Assembly (NCBI RefSeq): GCF_020829685.1
Contig: NZ_JAIVFR010000503.1
Coordinates: 1 to 5,437 of the forward strand
Reading direction: 5' to 3'
DNA from: Nostoc sp. CHAB 5715
Lineage (GTDB): Bacteria; Cyanobacteriota; Cyanobacteriia; Cyanobacteriales; Nostocaceae
DNA length: 5,437 nucleotides
Of this stretch, positions 1-5,116 are shown one piece after another. Numbering within the stretch: position 1 is the stretch's first letter; every line of letters starts with the position of its first letter. A program made the translations under genes and the position numbers. Below the pieces are notes generated by a model that saw only the letters and a program-made list of their open reading frames with translations, searched no databases and was not told where the DNA came from.

Positions 1-4
1 AAAT

Positions 5-34
5 TAGTACTTACACACTGTACAAATTGGCCAT
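5..34 (+). repeat. Degenerate copy of the TAGGACTTACGC-type repeat terminus
   Basis: By eye 26 of 30 bases match the outer 30 bases of the left arm of the inverted-repeat element at 3981-4345, in the same orientation. No matching right arm is visible nearby, so this is either a decayed remnant or one end of an element whose other end is outside or unrecognisable. It is not part of any reading frame. Confidence 0.7.
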
Positions 35-98
35 AGTATGGGTTACGATTTTTGGTCGTTTCAGGCGCTTTGCATAACCCCGATTTATTCCCATATTT

Positions 99-130
99 GC
101 GTAGGCGTAGCCCGTCGTAGACATCGCCTA
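99..130. repeat. Small cyanobacterial palindromic intergenic repeat
   Basis: A GC-rich island in AT-rich DNA, starting GCGTAGGCG and ending CATCGCCTA. TAGGCG (102-107) and CGCCTA (125-130) are inverted repeats. I recall similar GCGTAGGCGTAGCCCG-type repeats as dispersed in Nostoc and relatives, but the copy number here cannot be tested. Confidence 0.5.
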
Positions 131-147
131 TTTGTAAAGCTTTAGTC

Positions 148-175
148 ATATTTCAATACTATTTTGTTGAAATAT
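148..175. repeat. AT-rich inverted repeat (9-bp stem, 10-nt loop)
   Basis: ATATTTCAA at 148-156 is perfectly complementary to TTGAAATAT at 167-175. It lies downstream of the minus-strand PPC gene, beyond the GC-rich hairpin at 198-244. It could be a secondary transcript end or a protein-binding dyad. No T-tract follows it on either strand. Confidence 0.4.
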
Positions 176-197
176 TTGATAAATGCAGTTATCATTT

Positions 198-244
198 TTG
201 CAAGAAAGCGGCAAAGTTCAGGTATGATTCTCTGCCGCTTGCAA
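198..244 (-). terminator. Candidate terminator hairpin of the PPC gene
   Basis: TTGCAA (198-203) and GCGGCA (208-213) pair with TGCCGC (233-238) and TTGCAA (239-244). The result is a stem of about 12 bp with a small bulge on one side and a 19-nt loop. It lies about 100 bases past the stop of the leftward PPC gene and is the strongest stem there. No U-tract follows on the minus strand, so intrinsic termination is only a possibility. It could instead be a dispersed palindromic repeat. Confidence 0.4.
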
Positions 245-340
245 CATTTGCGTACCCTTGAGAGCATTACCCTACAATGCTTTCAATTACCGCTTACTAC
301 TTCCAATGCCTAAACTTAAGCAAAGGTGGTGGTGAAGTTG

Positions 341-1177
341 TTAAAAAGCCAGACCTGGAGTCACTAATGGACTTGGAGTCACTAATGGGTTTTGCAGCGG
401 CCCTGGCCATGGTTCTGGATCTACAATTGGTGGAAATGACGGTATCGATTGAGGAATTATCAAGCTCTGGCTGGAATAGTCAAAAGTTAACGTATAGTCA
501 GTCTGTCCACTATATTGATTGACCTGCAAAAAGTAATTACCAAGACCTGGGTTGGAAATTACATCCGATGTAGTACCACCCTTAGTAGAACTTGCAATTT
601 CCTCACCTGCATCAACAATACGATTGTTGTTTTTGTCTTCAATCAGTCGGATGTCAGCATCACTTTGGAGTCCGCTCAATGTAATGTTGACACGCTCTAA
701 AATTCCTAAAGAGAATTGGTAAGTATCTGTGGTGTTGGTATCACTTATTGTACCAGAGCGAGTAACATCAGCTGACAAGTCGCCAAGTTCAAACTCTCTA
801 GGCAAAAGATTGCTGAAACCACTTGTTGCAGACAAGGCTAAATCGTAACTTACATCGCCTGATGTGCTAAAGCGACGGACTTCGGCAAAATAAGTACCTG
901 CGTCTGCTCGACGATTAAGCGAGTCATCTGCGTTGCTCCCCCTAGCAGAAGAAGCAACTAGTTGGTCGCCTGTATCAAACAAACCGTTACCGTTATCTCG
1001 ATAAAGGCGCAAGTCGGCATCATCACCAGCACTGATATCTGTCAAAGACAGATTGATGTTGCTGGTACTGTTGATTCTGAACTCAAACACATCAGTGGAA
1101 TCAAATTCATTTAAATTATAGTCATTGCGGGTAACAGGGGTAGCAGACAGAACACCGATATCATCGTAAACAGTCAT
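341..1177 (-). CDS. Protein with two bacterial pre-peptidase C-terminal (PPC) domains and a proline-rich tail
   Basis: A 278-residue protein made almost entirely of two PPC-type beta domains, at about residues 19-116 and 131-232. Each carries the ADLRL/ADIRL strand, a Ca-loop-like insert (DNGNGLFDTGD at 61-71; DKNNNRIVDAGEE at 181-193), an ASS..G turn, and a late strand of the form GTYFAEV or GNYFLQV ending in SYDLALS or DYTLTF. The loop in repeat 1 is one residue shorter than in repeat 2. Residues 239-278 form a proline-rich tail with the duplicated peptide PLVTP. PPC domains normally accompany secreted proteases and other exoproteins, but no catalytic domain is present. The N-terminus (MTVYDDIGVLS) has no Sec signal, so the export route is unclear. 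The start is well supported: AAAGGAG lies 6 bases before the ATG. The gene is transcribed alone and leftward. Role unknown; probably a calcium-dependent surface or matrix-associated protein (inference). Confidence 0.85.
   Translation of the reverse strand: MTVYDDIGVLSATPVTRNDYNLNEFDSTDVFEFRINSTSNINLSLTDISAGDDADLRLYRDNGNGLFDTGDQLVASSARGSNADDSLNRRADAGTYFAEVRRFSTSGDVSYDLALSATSGFSNLLPREFELGDLSADVTRSGTISDTNTTDTYQFSLGILERVNITLSGLQSDADIRLIEDKNNNRIVDAGEEIASSTKGGTTSDVISNPGLGNYFLQVNQYSGQTDYTLTFDYSSQSLIIPQSIPSFPPIVDPEPWPGPLQNPLVTPSPLVTPGLAF
354..389. repeat. 18-bp tandem duplication in the tail of the PPC gene
   Basis: TGGAGTCACTAATGG occurs at 356-370 and 374-388 with period 18. It encodes the two PLVTP copies at the C-terminus of the PPC protein. 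Because 18 is a multiple of 3, the reading frame is kept. Confidence 0.85.
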
Positions 1178-1183
1178 TTTTTA

Positions 1184-1190
1184 CTCCTTT
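1184..1190 (-). promoter_or_regulatory. Ribosome binding site of the PPC gene
   Basis: On the minus strand AAAGGAG is followed by 6 bases and then the ATG at 1177-1175. It is a near-ideal Shine-Dalgarno site and fixes the start of the PPC gene. Confidence 0.85.
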
Positions 1191-1314
1191 TGTTGTTGAT
1201 AGTGATTTGGTCAAGTTAAACTCAGCAGATGTAATTTTTTGTCTGGATTCCAGCAGAAAATTATCTGCAATTCAATTCCAGGATTTGAGAACACGACAAC
1301 CTAAAGTGAAGAGT

Positions 1315-1325
1315 TTATGACATAA
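1315..1325. repeat. Palindrome TTATGACATAA
   Basis: An 11-bp perfect palindrome around a central A, about 140 bases upstream of the PPC start. It could be an operator half of the leader region, but no known regulator is recognised. On the minus strand it lies just downstream of the folded region at 1358-1436. Confidence 0.3.
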
Positions 1326-1357
1326 GTATTTTGGTAACTCATGTTATCTTCAGCAAC

Positions 1358-1436
1358 TAGGTGTCACACCTATCCATACGTGGTTACTAAGGTCTAGTAC
1401 TTCTCCTGCATTAGGATGCACCCTGCCTTAGTTAAC
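1358..1436 (-). promoter_or_regulatory. Candidate structured leader RNA or complex operator upstream of the PPC gene
   Basis: Three inverted repeats lie within 79 bases. Outer stem: GTTACTAAGG (1383-1392) with CCTTAGTTAAC (1426-1436), 10 bp with one bulged A. Inside it: TGCAT (1407-1411) with ATGCA (1416-1420), loop of 4. Next to it: TAGGTGT (1358-1364) with ACACCTA (1366-1372), a perfect dyad around one C. Read on the minus strand, the transcript of the PPC gene would meet the large stem first, then the TAGGTG-TGA-CACCTA hairpin, then about 180 bases to the start codon. I recognise no named riboswitch class. Whether it acts as RNA or as DNA sites is undecided. Confidence 0.35.
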
Positions 1437-1546
1437 TTGGTAACAAAGGTGATTCTGTGGTCTAGATTAAAGTAGGGGAAAAAACCAGTCAATATCATGA
1501 AGTTCATAACTGAAATGAAGGCTAATTTTTCGTGCCTGATAAGTCA

Positions 1547-1582
1547 AGTTCATAAAGTTCATAAAGTTCATAAAATTCATAT
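1547..1582. repeat. 9-bp tandem repeat AGTTCATAA (three perfect copies plus one degenerate)
   Basis: AGTTCATAA occurs at 1547-1555, 1556-1564 and 1565-1573, then AATTCATAT at 1574-1582. A further isolated copy lies at 1501-1509. The array sits in non-coding DNA between the leftward PPC gene and the rightward TPR gene. It could be a binding-site array or simple slippage; the sequence does not decide. Confidence 0.75.
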
Positions 1583-1686
1583 TTTTACCTAAAGCCACAG
1601 ATTTAGAAAGTGTTTCTCAAGAGTAGATTATTAACAAGCATATAAAAGAGACAAAATAAGTAGTCGAATAGAATTAATTACACAAT

Positions 1687-1785
1687 GTCATTGCGAATGT
1701 AGCGAAGCGAAATGAAGCAATCCGCTTGCGGCTGGGATTGCTTCGCTTCTTACCCTACGGGAACGCCAAGGGCGAACGCAATGAC
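1687..1785. repeat. 99-bp palindromic intergenic repeat (GTCATTGCG ... CGCAATGAC)
   Basis: Ends GTCATTGCG (1687-1695) and CGCAATGAC (1777-1785) are exact inverted repeats. Inside, GAAGCAATCC and GGATTGCTTC face each other, so the whole can fold as a long imperfect hairpin. The flanks ATTACA and TGTAAAT extend the symmetry. Repeats of the form GTCATTGCGA...GAAGCAATC are widely dispersed in cyanobacteria and other bacteria (recalled, not searched). The ATG in its right end is not taken as a start. Confidence 0.7.
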
Positions 1786-1815
1786 TGTAAATATTTTTGT
1801 TCAGCTACTTAGTAA

Positions 1816-1908
1816 TAGGACTTACGCAAACTCTACGATTCTTGGTGTTCTTGGCGTTCTTGGCGGTTCGATAAATTAAGCTTTTTAGCACTTTTTGCGT
1901 AAGTCCTA
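1816..1908. mobile_element. MITE-like element, 93 bp, with 15-bp perfect terminal inverted repeats
   Basis: TAGGACTTACGCAAA (1816-1830) is the exact inverse complement of 1894-1908. AGTAA is found immediately outside both ends (1811-1815 and 1909-1913), which could be a 5-bp target duplication. Alternatively the TA at each extreme is the duplicated target, as for IS630/Tc1-type elements. The interior carries three 9-bp units TTCTTGGYG at 1839-1865 and no ORF. The right arm places a TAA (1900-1902) in the frame of the downstream zinc-ribbon/TPR gene. No transposase is encoded, so it would depend on one elsewhere. Confidence 0.7.
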
Positions 1909-1947
1909 AGTAATGGTCACACCACTTTCAACAGTTCTGTTCGGTGG

Positions 1948-2160
1948 GTAAGCTACTGCAACAACTCCAATTGTAGTAATTGCCAAAATCCTCACGATCT
2001 GAACTTTTGTCAGGAGTGTAACACTTTATTACTTACAGAGCATCTTGAAAGCAAAAAAGTTGAGGATACCTCCCCCGAATCAACAGTAGAAGAATTCCAG
2101 TCATCTTCTCAAACATCTGATTCGGAAAATCCTGATGAAACCAAGAGCAGCACTTATAGC
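1948..2160 (+). other. Zinc-ribbon and acidic linker: missing 5' part of the TPR gene, without a start codon
   Basis: In the same frame as the TPR gene, and joined to it without a stop, this stretch encodes VSYCNNSNC followed by FCQEC and NTLLL. That is a CX4C...CX2C zinc ribbon of the kind found at the N-terminus of cyanobacterial multidomain proteins, where the usual opening is Met-x-Tyr-Cys. A linker of about 45 residues rich in Ser, Glu and Asp leads into the membrane segment. The frame is open from 1903, but 1903-2160 contains no ATG, GTG or TTG in frame. The codon where a start is expected (1948) is GTA. Either the start mutated, a sequencing error hides it, or the 93-bp element ending 40 bases upstream displaced it. 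Confidence 0.7.
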
Positions 2161-2826
2161 TTGCTCACCTTTATGAATTTTCTGAAGTCTGGAATACCAT
2201 TGTTACTCTCAGTTGGAGTCATCGGCTGTTTGTTTACCTTTTCCTGGCTAGCCAACTGGTACGGAGTCATAAATCACTTAGCGGGTAAGCTGCCTAATGC
2301 TCAGTTGGGCTACTTTGTAGCACTCAAACTCAATCCTAGTTCTGCTGCTGCACACTATAACCAAGGCGCAGCTTACGAAGACCAACAAAACTATGAGCGT
2401 GCCCATGCTGAATACCAGTTAGCCATTGAGGGCGGTGTGATTGAGGCTTACAACAACCAAGCCCGCTTATATATTTTACAAAGAAACTATGACAGTGCTG
2501 TTTCCCTGCTGCGGATCGGTCTACCCTTGGCTAAAAATGAGCGAGTCAGAGCAAATATGTACAAAAATCGAGGTTGGGCACGGTTAATGCAAGATCGCTT
2601 CACCGAAGCCAAGCTTGACTTGACTCAAGCCATTGAACTCAAAAGCGATCGCGCCCCCGCCTACTGCTTACTAGCGCAGGTACTAGAACGGGAAGGCGAT
2701 AAAAAAAGTGCTTTGGTGGAGTGGGAAAAGTGTTTGGGATTTGCCTATCAGCCCAAAACCTTAGAAGAAGACAAATGGATTAATCTAGCACGCCAACGTT
2801 TACAAACTGAGGTCGTTGACAGATGA
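2161..2826 (+). CDS. Membrane-anchored TPR protein (C-terminal part of a zinc-ribbon + TM + TPR protein)
   Basis: From the TTG at 2161 the product is 221 residues: one hydrophobic segment (about 11-32), then four TPR-like helical pairs at about 62-95, 96-129, 133-168 and 169-202. Typical TPR positions are visible (AYEDQQNYERAHAEYQLAI; GWARLMQDRFTEAKLDLTQAIEL). TPRs mediate protein-protein contacts; no enzymatic domain is present. Neither TTG 2161 nor ATG 2173 has a convincing Shine-Dalgarno site, and the frame runs upstream through a zinc ribbon, so the intact protein was probably about 292 residues. The likely topology is zinc ribbon in the cytoplasm and TPR outside the membrane, but this is inferred. 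The stop overlaps the next gene's ATG (ATGA), so the two are probably translated together. Whether the gene is still expressed in full is doubtful. Confidence 0.75.
   Translation: MLTFMNFLKSGIPLLLSVGVIGCLFTFSWLANWYGVINHLAGKLPNAQLGYFVALKLNPSSAAAHYNQGAAYEDQQNYERAHAEYQLAIEGGVIEAYNNQARLYILQRNYDSAVSLLRIGLPLAKNERVRANMYKNRGWARLMQDRFTEAKLDLTQAIELKSDRAPAYCLLAQVLEREGDKKSALVEWEKCLGFAYQPKTLEEDKWINLARQRLQTEVVDR
2645..2652. repeat. HIP1 octamer GCGATCGC
   Basis: The highly iterated palindrome of cyanobacterial genomes, here inside the TPR gene. A second copy is at 4237-4244, just after the 21-bp array. It supports the cyanobacterial assignment. Confidence 0.9.
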
Positions 2827-3845
2827 AACGTAGTTTATCCATTTCAATAGTTCTCAACCTGCTGCTGACAACTACAAATTGGGTCAGCGCTAGTTATGAA
2901 ACCTCTACTGCTACCCAGGCTGTAGAGGCTCCAACTGATTGTGAACACGTCGGGCGGATTATCGAAATTCAAGGTTATGTGCGGCTTAAGCGTAAAGAAT
3001 GGCGAGATTATCATCGAACATTTGTGGGAACAAAGCTTTGTCTTGGTGATTTACTCCAACCAGTTTCAAAGGCAAAAGTTATAGTTCAATGCACCGACCC
3101 TGAGCAAAATCTTTGGACAGTACCTAACGGGATGCCATCAGGTGCAGCAAATGGCTGTCCTCCACCATATGAATTAATATATAGACCAACCGGGCCGATT
3201 CCTCCCACTCGTGACCCGATTGCCCGTCGCATTCCGTACATTATTAGCCCCAAAAATACATGGTTACTTAGTGACAAACCAAAGCTGCGTTGGATTGCTG
3301 TGCCTGATGCCACCAGTTATGTTGTACGTATAAGTGGTTCTGGAGTCAACTGGGAAACCGAAGTTAGCACAACGGAGGTAGTTTATCCTGGTGAGCCATC
3401 CTTGAAACCAGGAGAAGGAGGATACTTACTAACAGTCGAGGCTGACAATGGTGAATCATCCGATAAGGCGACATTCGGTTTGCTCGATGCGAATCAGGCA
3501 ACTATTGTCAGAGACGCTACCGAGCGAATTGCTAAAGAAAACCTGACTGATGATGCAAAAACCTTAGCCCAAGCTGAACTTTACATTGGACAGGGATTAA
3601 TTGCTGAGGCAACTGAGATATTGTCAGCGTCAACTGTTAAGGATAGTCAAACAGCAGCAATTTACTACATATTAGGGGATCTCTATGCACAAGTCCAATT
3701 GTTGCCTCAAGCTGAAGCTAGCTACATAAAAGCAATGAAACTGGCAACGATAGTTAATGACCAAGAAGGACAAACAGTAGTAGCCACAAGATTGGCGCAA
3801 CTATACGAAGCACTGGGGAATTCACGTCCCGCAGGGAAGGACTGA
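2823..3845 (+). CDS. Exported protein with FecR-like, Ig/FN3-like and C-terminal TPR-like regions
   Basis: A 340-residue protein. Residues 1-23 are a signal peptide: MKR, hydrophobic ISIVLNLLL, probable cleavage after VSA. Residues 43-92 (GRIIEIQGYVRL, a conserved Trp, VGTKLCLGDLL) resemble the FecR-type beta region common in cyanobacterial exported proteins. Residues 139-220 (SPKNTWLLSDKPKLRW ... SYVVRISG ... GYLLTVEAD) look like an Ig or FN3-like sandwich. Residues 243-335 are helical with a clear TPR pair (YYILGDLYAQVQLLPQAEASYIKAM). Cysteines 40, 73, 90 and 112 could form disulfides outside the cytoplasm. Start: ATG overlaps the upstream stop by ATGA, with GAGG 10 bases before it. The context suggests a periplasmic or envelope partner of the upstream TPR membrane protein. 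No enzymatic role is visible; FecR similarity does not imply iron regulation here. Confidence 0.8.
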   Translation: MKRSLSISIVLNLLLTTTNWVSASYETSTATQAVEAPTDCEHVGRIIEIQGYVRLKRKEWRDYHRTFVGTKLCLGDLLQPVSKAKVIVQCTDPEQNLWTVPNGMPSGAANGCPPPYELIYRPTGPIPPTRDPIARRIPYIISPKNTWLLSDKPKLRWIAVPDATSYVVRISGSGVNWETEVSTTEVVYPGEPSLKPGEGGYLLTVEADNGESSDKATFGLLDANQATIVRDATERIAKENLTDDAKTLAQAELYIGQGLIAEATEILSASTVKDSQTAAIYYILGDLYAQVQLLPQAEASYIKAMKLATIVNDQEGQTVVATRLAQLYEALGNSRPAGKD

Positions 3846-3851
3846 AAATGA

Positions 3852-3872
3852 GCGGAGTCGGAGCCACTCCGC
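3852..3872 (+). terminator. Hairpin just after the gene pair, possible transcript end
   Basis: GCGGAGT (3852-3858) and ACTCCGC (3866-3872) form a perfect 7-bp GC-rich stem with a 7-nt loop, 6 bases after the stop of the exported protein gene. No T-tract follows, and a second CTCCG (3873-3877) allows alternative pairing. It may end or stabilise the transcript, or be part of a dispersed repeat. Confidence 0.4.
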
Positions 3873-3980
3873 CTCCGGTCTACGTGTAATGGTTGGGGTC
3901 TTCAACCCTTTAATTTACGATAAAAACTTTTTTGAGAGACGGGCTGAGTTTCCTGAGTTTAAATCAAAATTTGATAAGCA

Positions 3981-4345
3981 TAGGACTTACGCACTATACA
4001 AATTGGCTATTATGTGCATAATGATTGGTTCAGAATACAAGTCCGTTGGTTCAGAATACAAGTTCGTTGGTTCAGAATACAAGTTCGTTGGTTCAGAATA
4101 CAAGTCCGTTGGTTCAGAATACAAGTCCGTTGGTTCAGAATACAAGTCCGTTGGTTCAGAATACAAGTCCGTTGGTTCAGAATACAAGTCCGTTGGTTCA
4201 GAATACAAGTCCGTTGGTTCAGAACACAAGTCCGTAGCGATCGCATTCGTAAAGCCATCATTACCCGGTCAAAATCGATAATACTCTGAGACAACCAAAT
4301 ATCCTTATGCACATAATAGACAATTTGTACAGTGCGTAAGTCCTA
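3981..4345. mobile_element. 365-bp non-coding element with 41-bp terminal inverted repeats enclosing a minisatellite
   Basis: The left arm (3981-4021) and right arm (4305-4345) are inverted complements at 39 of 41 positions. Both end in TAGGACTTACGCACT and run inward to ATTATGTGCATAA. The outermost TA on both sides would fit a TA-target MITE, but no longer target duplication is visible. The interior has ten 21-bp repeats (4025-4234), a HIP1 site (4237-4244) and 60 bases of unique DNA. No transposase. The same outer 12 bases bound the element at 1816-1908 and a remnant at 5-34. Confidence 0.75.
4025..4234. repeat. Tandem array: ten copies of a 21-bp unit
   Basis: Each unit begins TTGGTTCAG and ends AAGTCCG; the copies are head to tail with no spacers. 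Units 2 and 3 (4046-4087) have TTCG in place of TCCG, and unit 10 has AACAC in place of AATAC; the other seven are identical. The unit length is a multiple of 3 and lacks stops in most frames, so long spurious ORFs of heptapeptide repeats appear on both strands. The near-identity points to recent expansion. Confidence 0.95.
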
Positions 4346-4383
4346 GAATTATTAATATTTTCCTAAGTTTTTCCTCTACTGCA

Positions 4384-4438
4384 TCTACTCAAAGTAGAAC
4401 CTAGACTGCAACAACGCCAAAAAAGCGTGTTTTTGCAG
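4384..4438. other. Two adjacent small hairpins in a gene-free stretch
   Basis: TCTACT-CAA-AGTAGA (4384-4398) is a perfect 6-bp hairpin with a 3-nt loop. It is followed by CTGCA...TGCAG (4406-4438) enclosing ACGC...GCGT. There is no convincing ORF from 4346 to 4650 on either strand. The hairpins could belong to a small RNA or to decayed repeats. Confidence 0.3.
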
Positions 4439-4650
4439 AACTGCTGCTCATTCATTAGAATGTTGTGCAGGGGATAGCGTAACTTTGAGTTTCCACAGGA
4501 AGATACTTTAATCTCCATTTAGAGATATAAACTGTCACACAAGTTACATTCCAGACGAATTTACAGTTAATTTCGCAAGTCAGACAATTTTGTAGCAATA
4601 ACGCACCCATCTGCAAGTCTTTGACAATTACTATTGGTAACAAAACAATA

Positions 4651-4682
4651 AAAAACTCCACCCACAAGGGGATGGAGTTTTT
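4651..4682. terminator. Terminator-like hairpin with A-tract and T-tract (bidirectional)
   Basis: AAAAACTCCA (4651-4660) pairs perfectly with TGGAGTTTTT (4673-4682), with inner CCC/GGG pairing over an ACAA loop. The T-run at the 3' side on both strands is the classic shape of a bidirectional intrinsic terminator. No gene adjoins it closely: the nearest upstream gene ends at 3845. It may be a repeat with terminator form, since a second copy of its core lies at 4800-4824. Confidence 0.55.
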
Positions 4683-4748
4683 GGGCATGGGGAATCGGGC
4701 ACTTGTACTGAGCGAAGCCGAAGTATGGGGCATGGGGAAGAAGTTACC

Positions 4749-4776
4749 AATGCCCAATGCCCAATGCCCAATGCCC
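4749..4776. repeat. STRR heptamer array AATGCCC x4
   Basis: Four perfect head-to-tail copies of AATGCCC. Heptanucleotide short tandemly repeated repetitive (STRR) sequences are typical of heterocystous cyanobacteria. GGGCATGGGGAA upstream (near 4684 and 4729) is a partly complementary relative, so the region can also fold. Confidence 0.85.
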
Positions 4777-4835
4777 AAAGCGGCGGGGCGGCTATCCCTC
4801 TCCACCCACGAGGGGATGGAGTTTCCCGCCGCTTT
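4777..4835. repeat. Nested hairpin: 11-bp outer stem around a second CTCCACCC...GATGGAG hairpin
   Basis: AAAGCGGCGGG (4777-4787) is the exact inverse complement of CCCGCCGCTTT (4825-4835). Between them lies a 25-bp segment (4800-4824) matching 4656-4680 at 24 of 25 bases; the single difference is A to G in the loop. The structure begins directly at the end of the STRR run, suggesting that they form one composite repeat. Confidence 0.75.
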
Positions 4836-4855
4836 CAATAAATGTTTATTTGGAG

Positions 4856-4883
4856 TGAGATTTATTTAAAAGTAAAAATCTCA
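4856..4883. repeat. AT-rich hairpin TGAGATTT/AAATCTCA
   Basis: TGAGATTT (4856-4863) and AAATCTCA (4876-4883) form a perfect 8-bp stem with a 12-nt AT-rich loop. A small palindrome, AATAAA-TG-TTTATT, lies just before it at 4837-4850. Function unknown. Confidence 0.45.
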
Positions 4884-4961
4884 TTAGCAAATAGTTGATG
4901 TAAATTAAACTGACCAAAACAAAAAAGGTTTGAGTTCAAGCGACTTACAGCCATACGGACA

Positions 4962-4998
4962 ATCCAAAGTCCAAAATCGAATGACAAAATACTTGTCA
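4962..4998. repeat. Degenerate heptamer run followed by a TGACAA/TTGTCA dyad
   Basis: AATCCAA-AGTCCAA-AATCGAA reads as three diverged 7-mers, a common cyanobacterial STRR style. Directly after it, TGACAA (4982-4987) and TTGTCA (4993-4998) form a perfect dyad with a 5-base centre, about 205 bases upstream of the coiled-coil gene. The dyad could bind a regulator. From 4884 to 5202 I see no ORF. Confidence 0.4.
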
Positions 4999-5116
4999 AT
5001 CCTGAAGAAAACACTGTGTATTAAGCAGTAGGGCAAATTTGATGCTTTGCCAAGTTGTGTTCAGTATGACAGAATTACGTTGAAATGCGGAAATGCTGTT
5101 AAAATTTTTAATTTAT

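Noticed and set aside
277..700. Plus-strand ORFs at 277-522 and 515-700
   Set aside because: They are largely antisense to the PPC gene, whose protein has clear domain repeats and a strong RBS; their translations have no domain character.
1781..1783. ATG as the start of the zinc-ribbon gene
   Set aside because: It lies in the terminus of a dispersed repeat and is out of frame in the present sequence; it joins only if a 98-bp segment is removed on paper.
3086..3313. Minus-strand ORF of 75 codons
   Set aside because: Antisense shadow of the FecR-like/Ig-like gene.
3848..3889. 13-codon mini-ORF after the exported protein gene
   Set aside because: It consists of the hairpin at 3852-3872 and has no ribosome binding site.
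4025..4234. CRISPR array
   Set aside because: The 21-bp units are directly head to tail with no variable spacers, and no cas genes are present.
3889..4281. ORF of GSEYKSV heptapeptide repeats, and four other ORFs across the same array on both strands
   Set aside because: The unit is 21 bp (multiple of 3) and lacks stops in most frames, so open frames arise automatically. Unit differences change amino acids (S to F, Y to H), no RBS precedes the ATG, and the frame runs through the terminal inverted repeat.
4621..4650. TTGACA as a -35 box
   Set aside because: No acceptable -10 follows at 16-18 bases, and a terminator-like hairpin begins at once.
4455..4869. ORFs at 4455-4838 (minus) and 4621-4869 (plus)
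   Set aside because: Both run through the hairpins and AATGCCC repeats; the peptides (GIGHWALGIG type) are translations of STRR sequence, without RBS or domain features.
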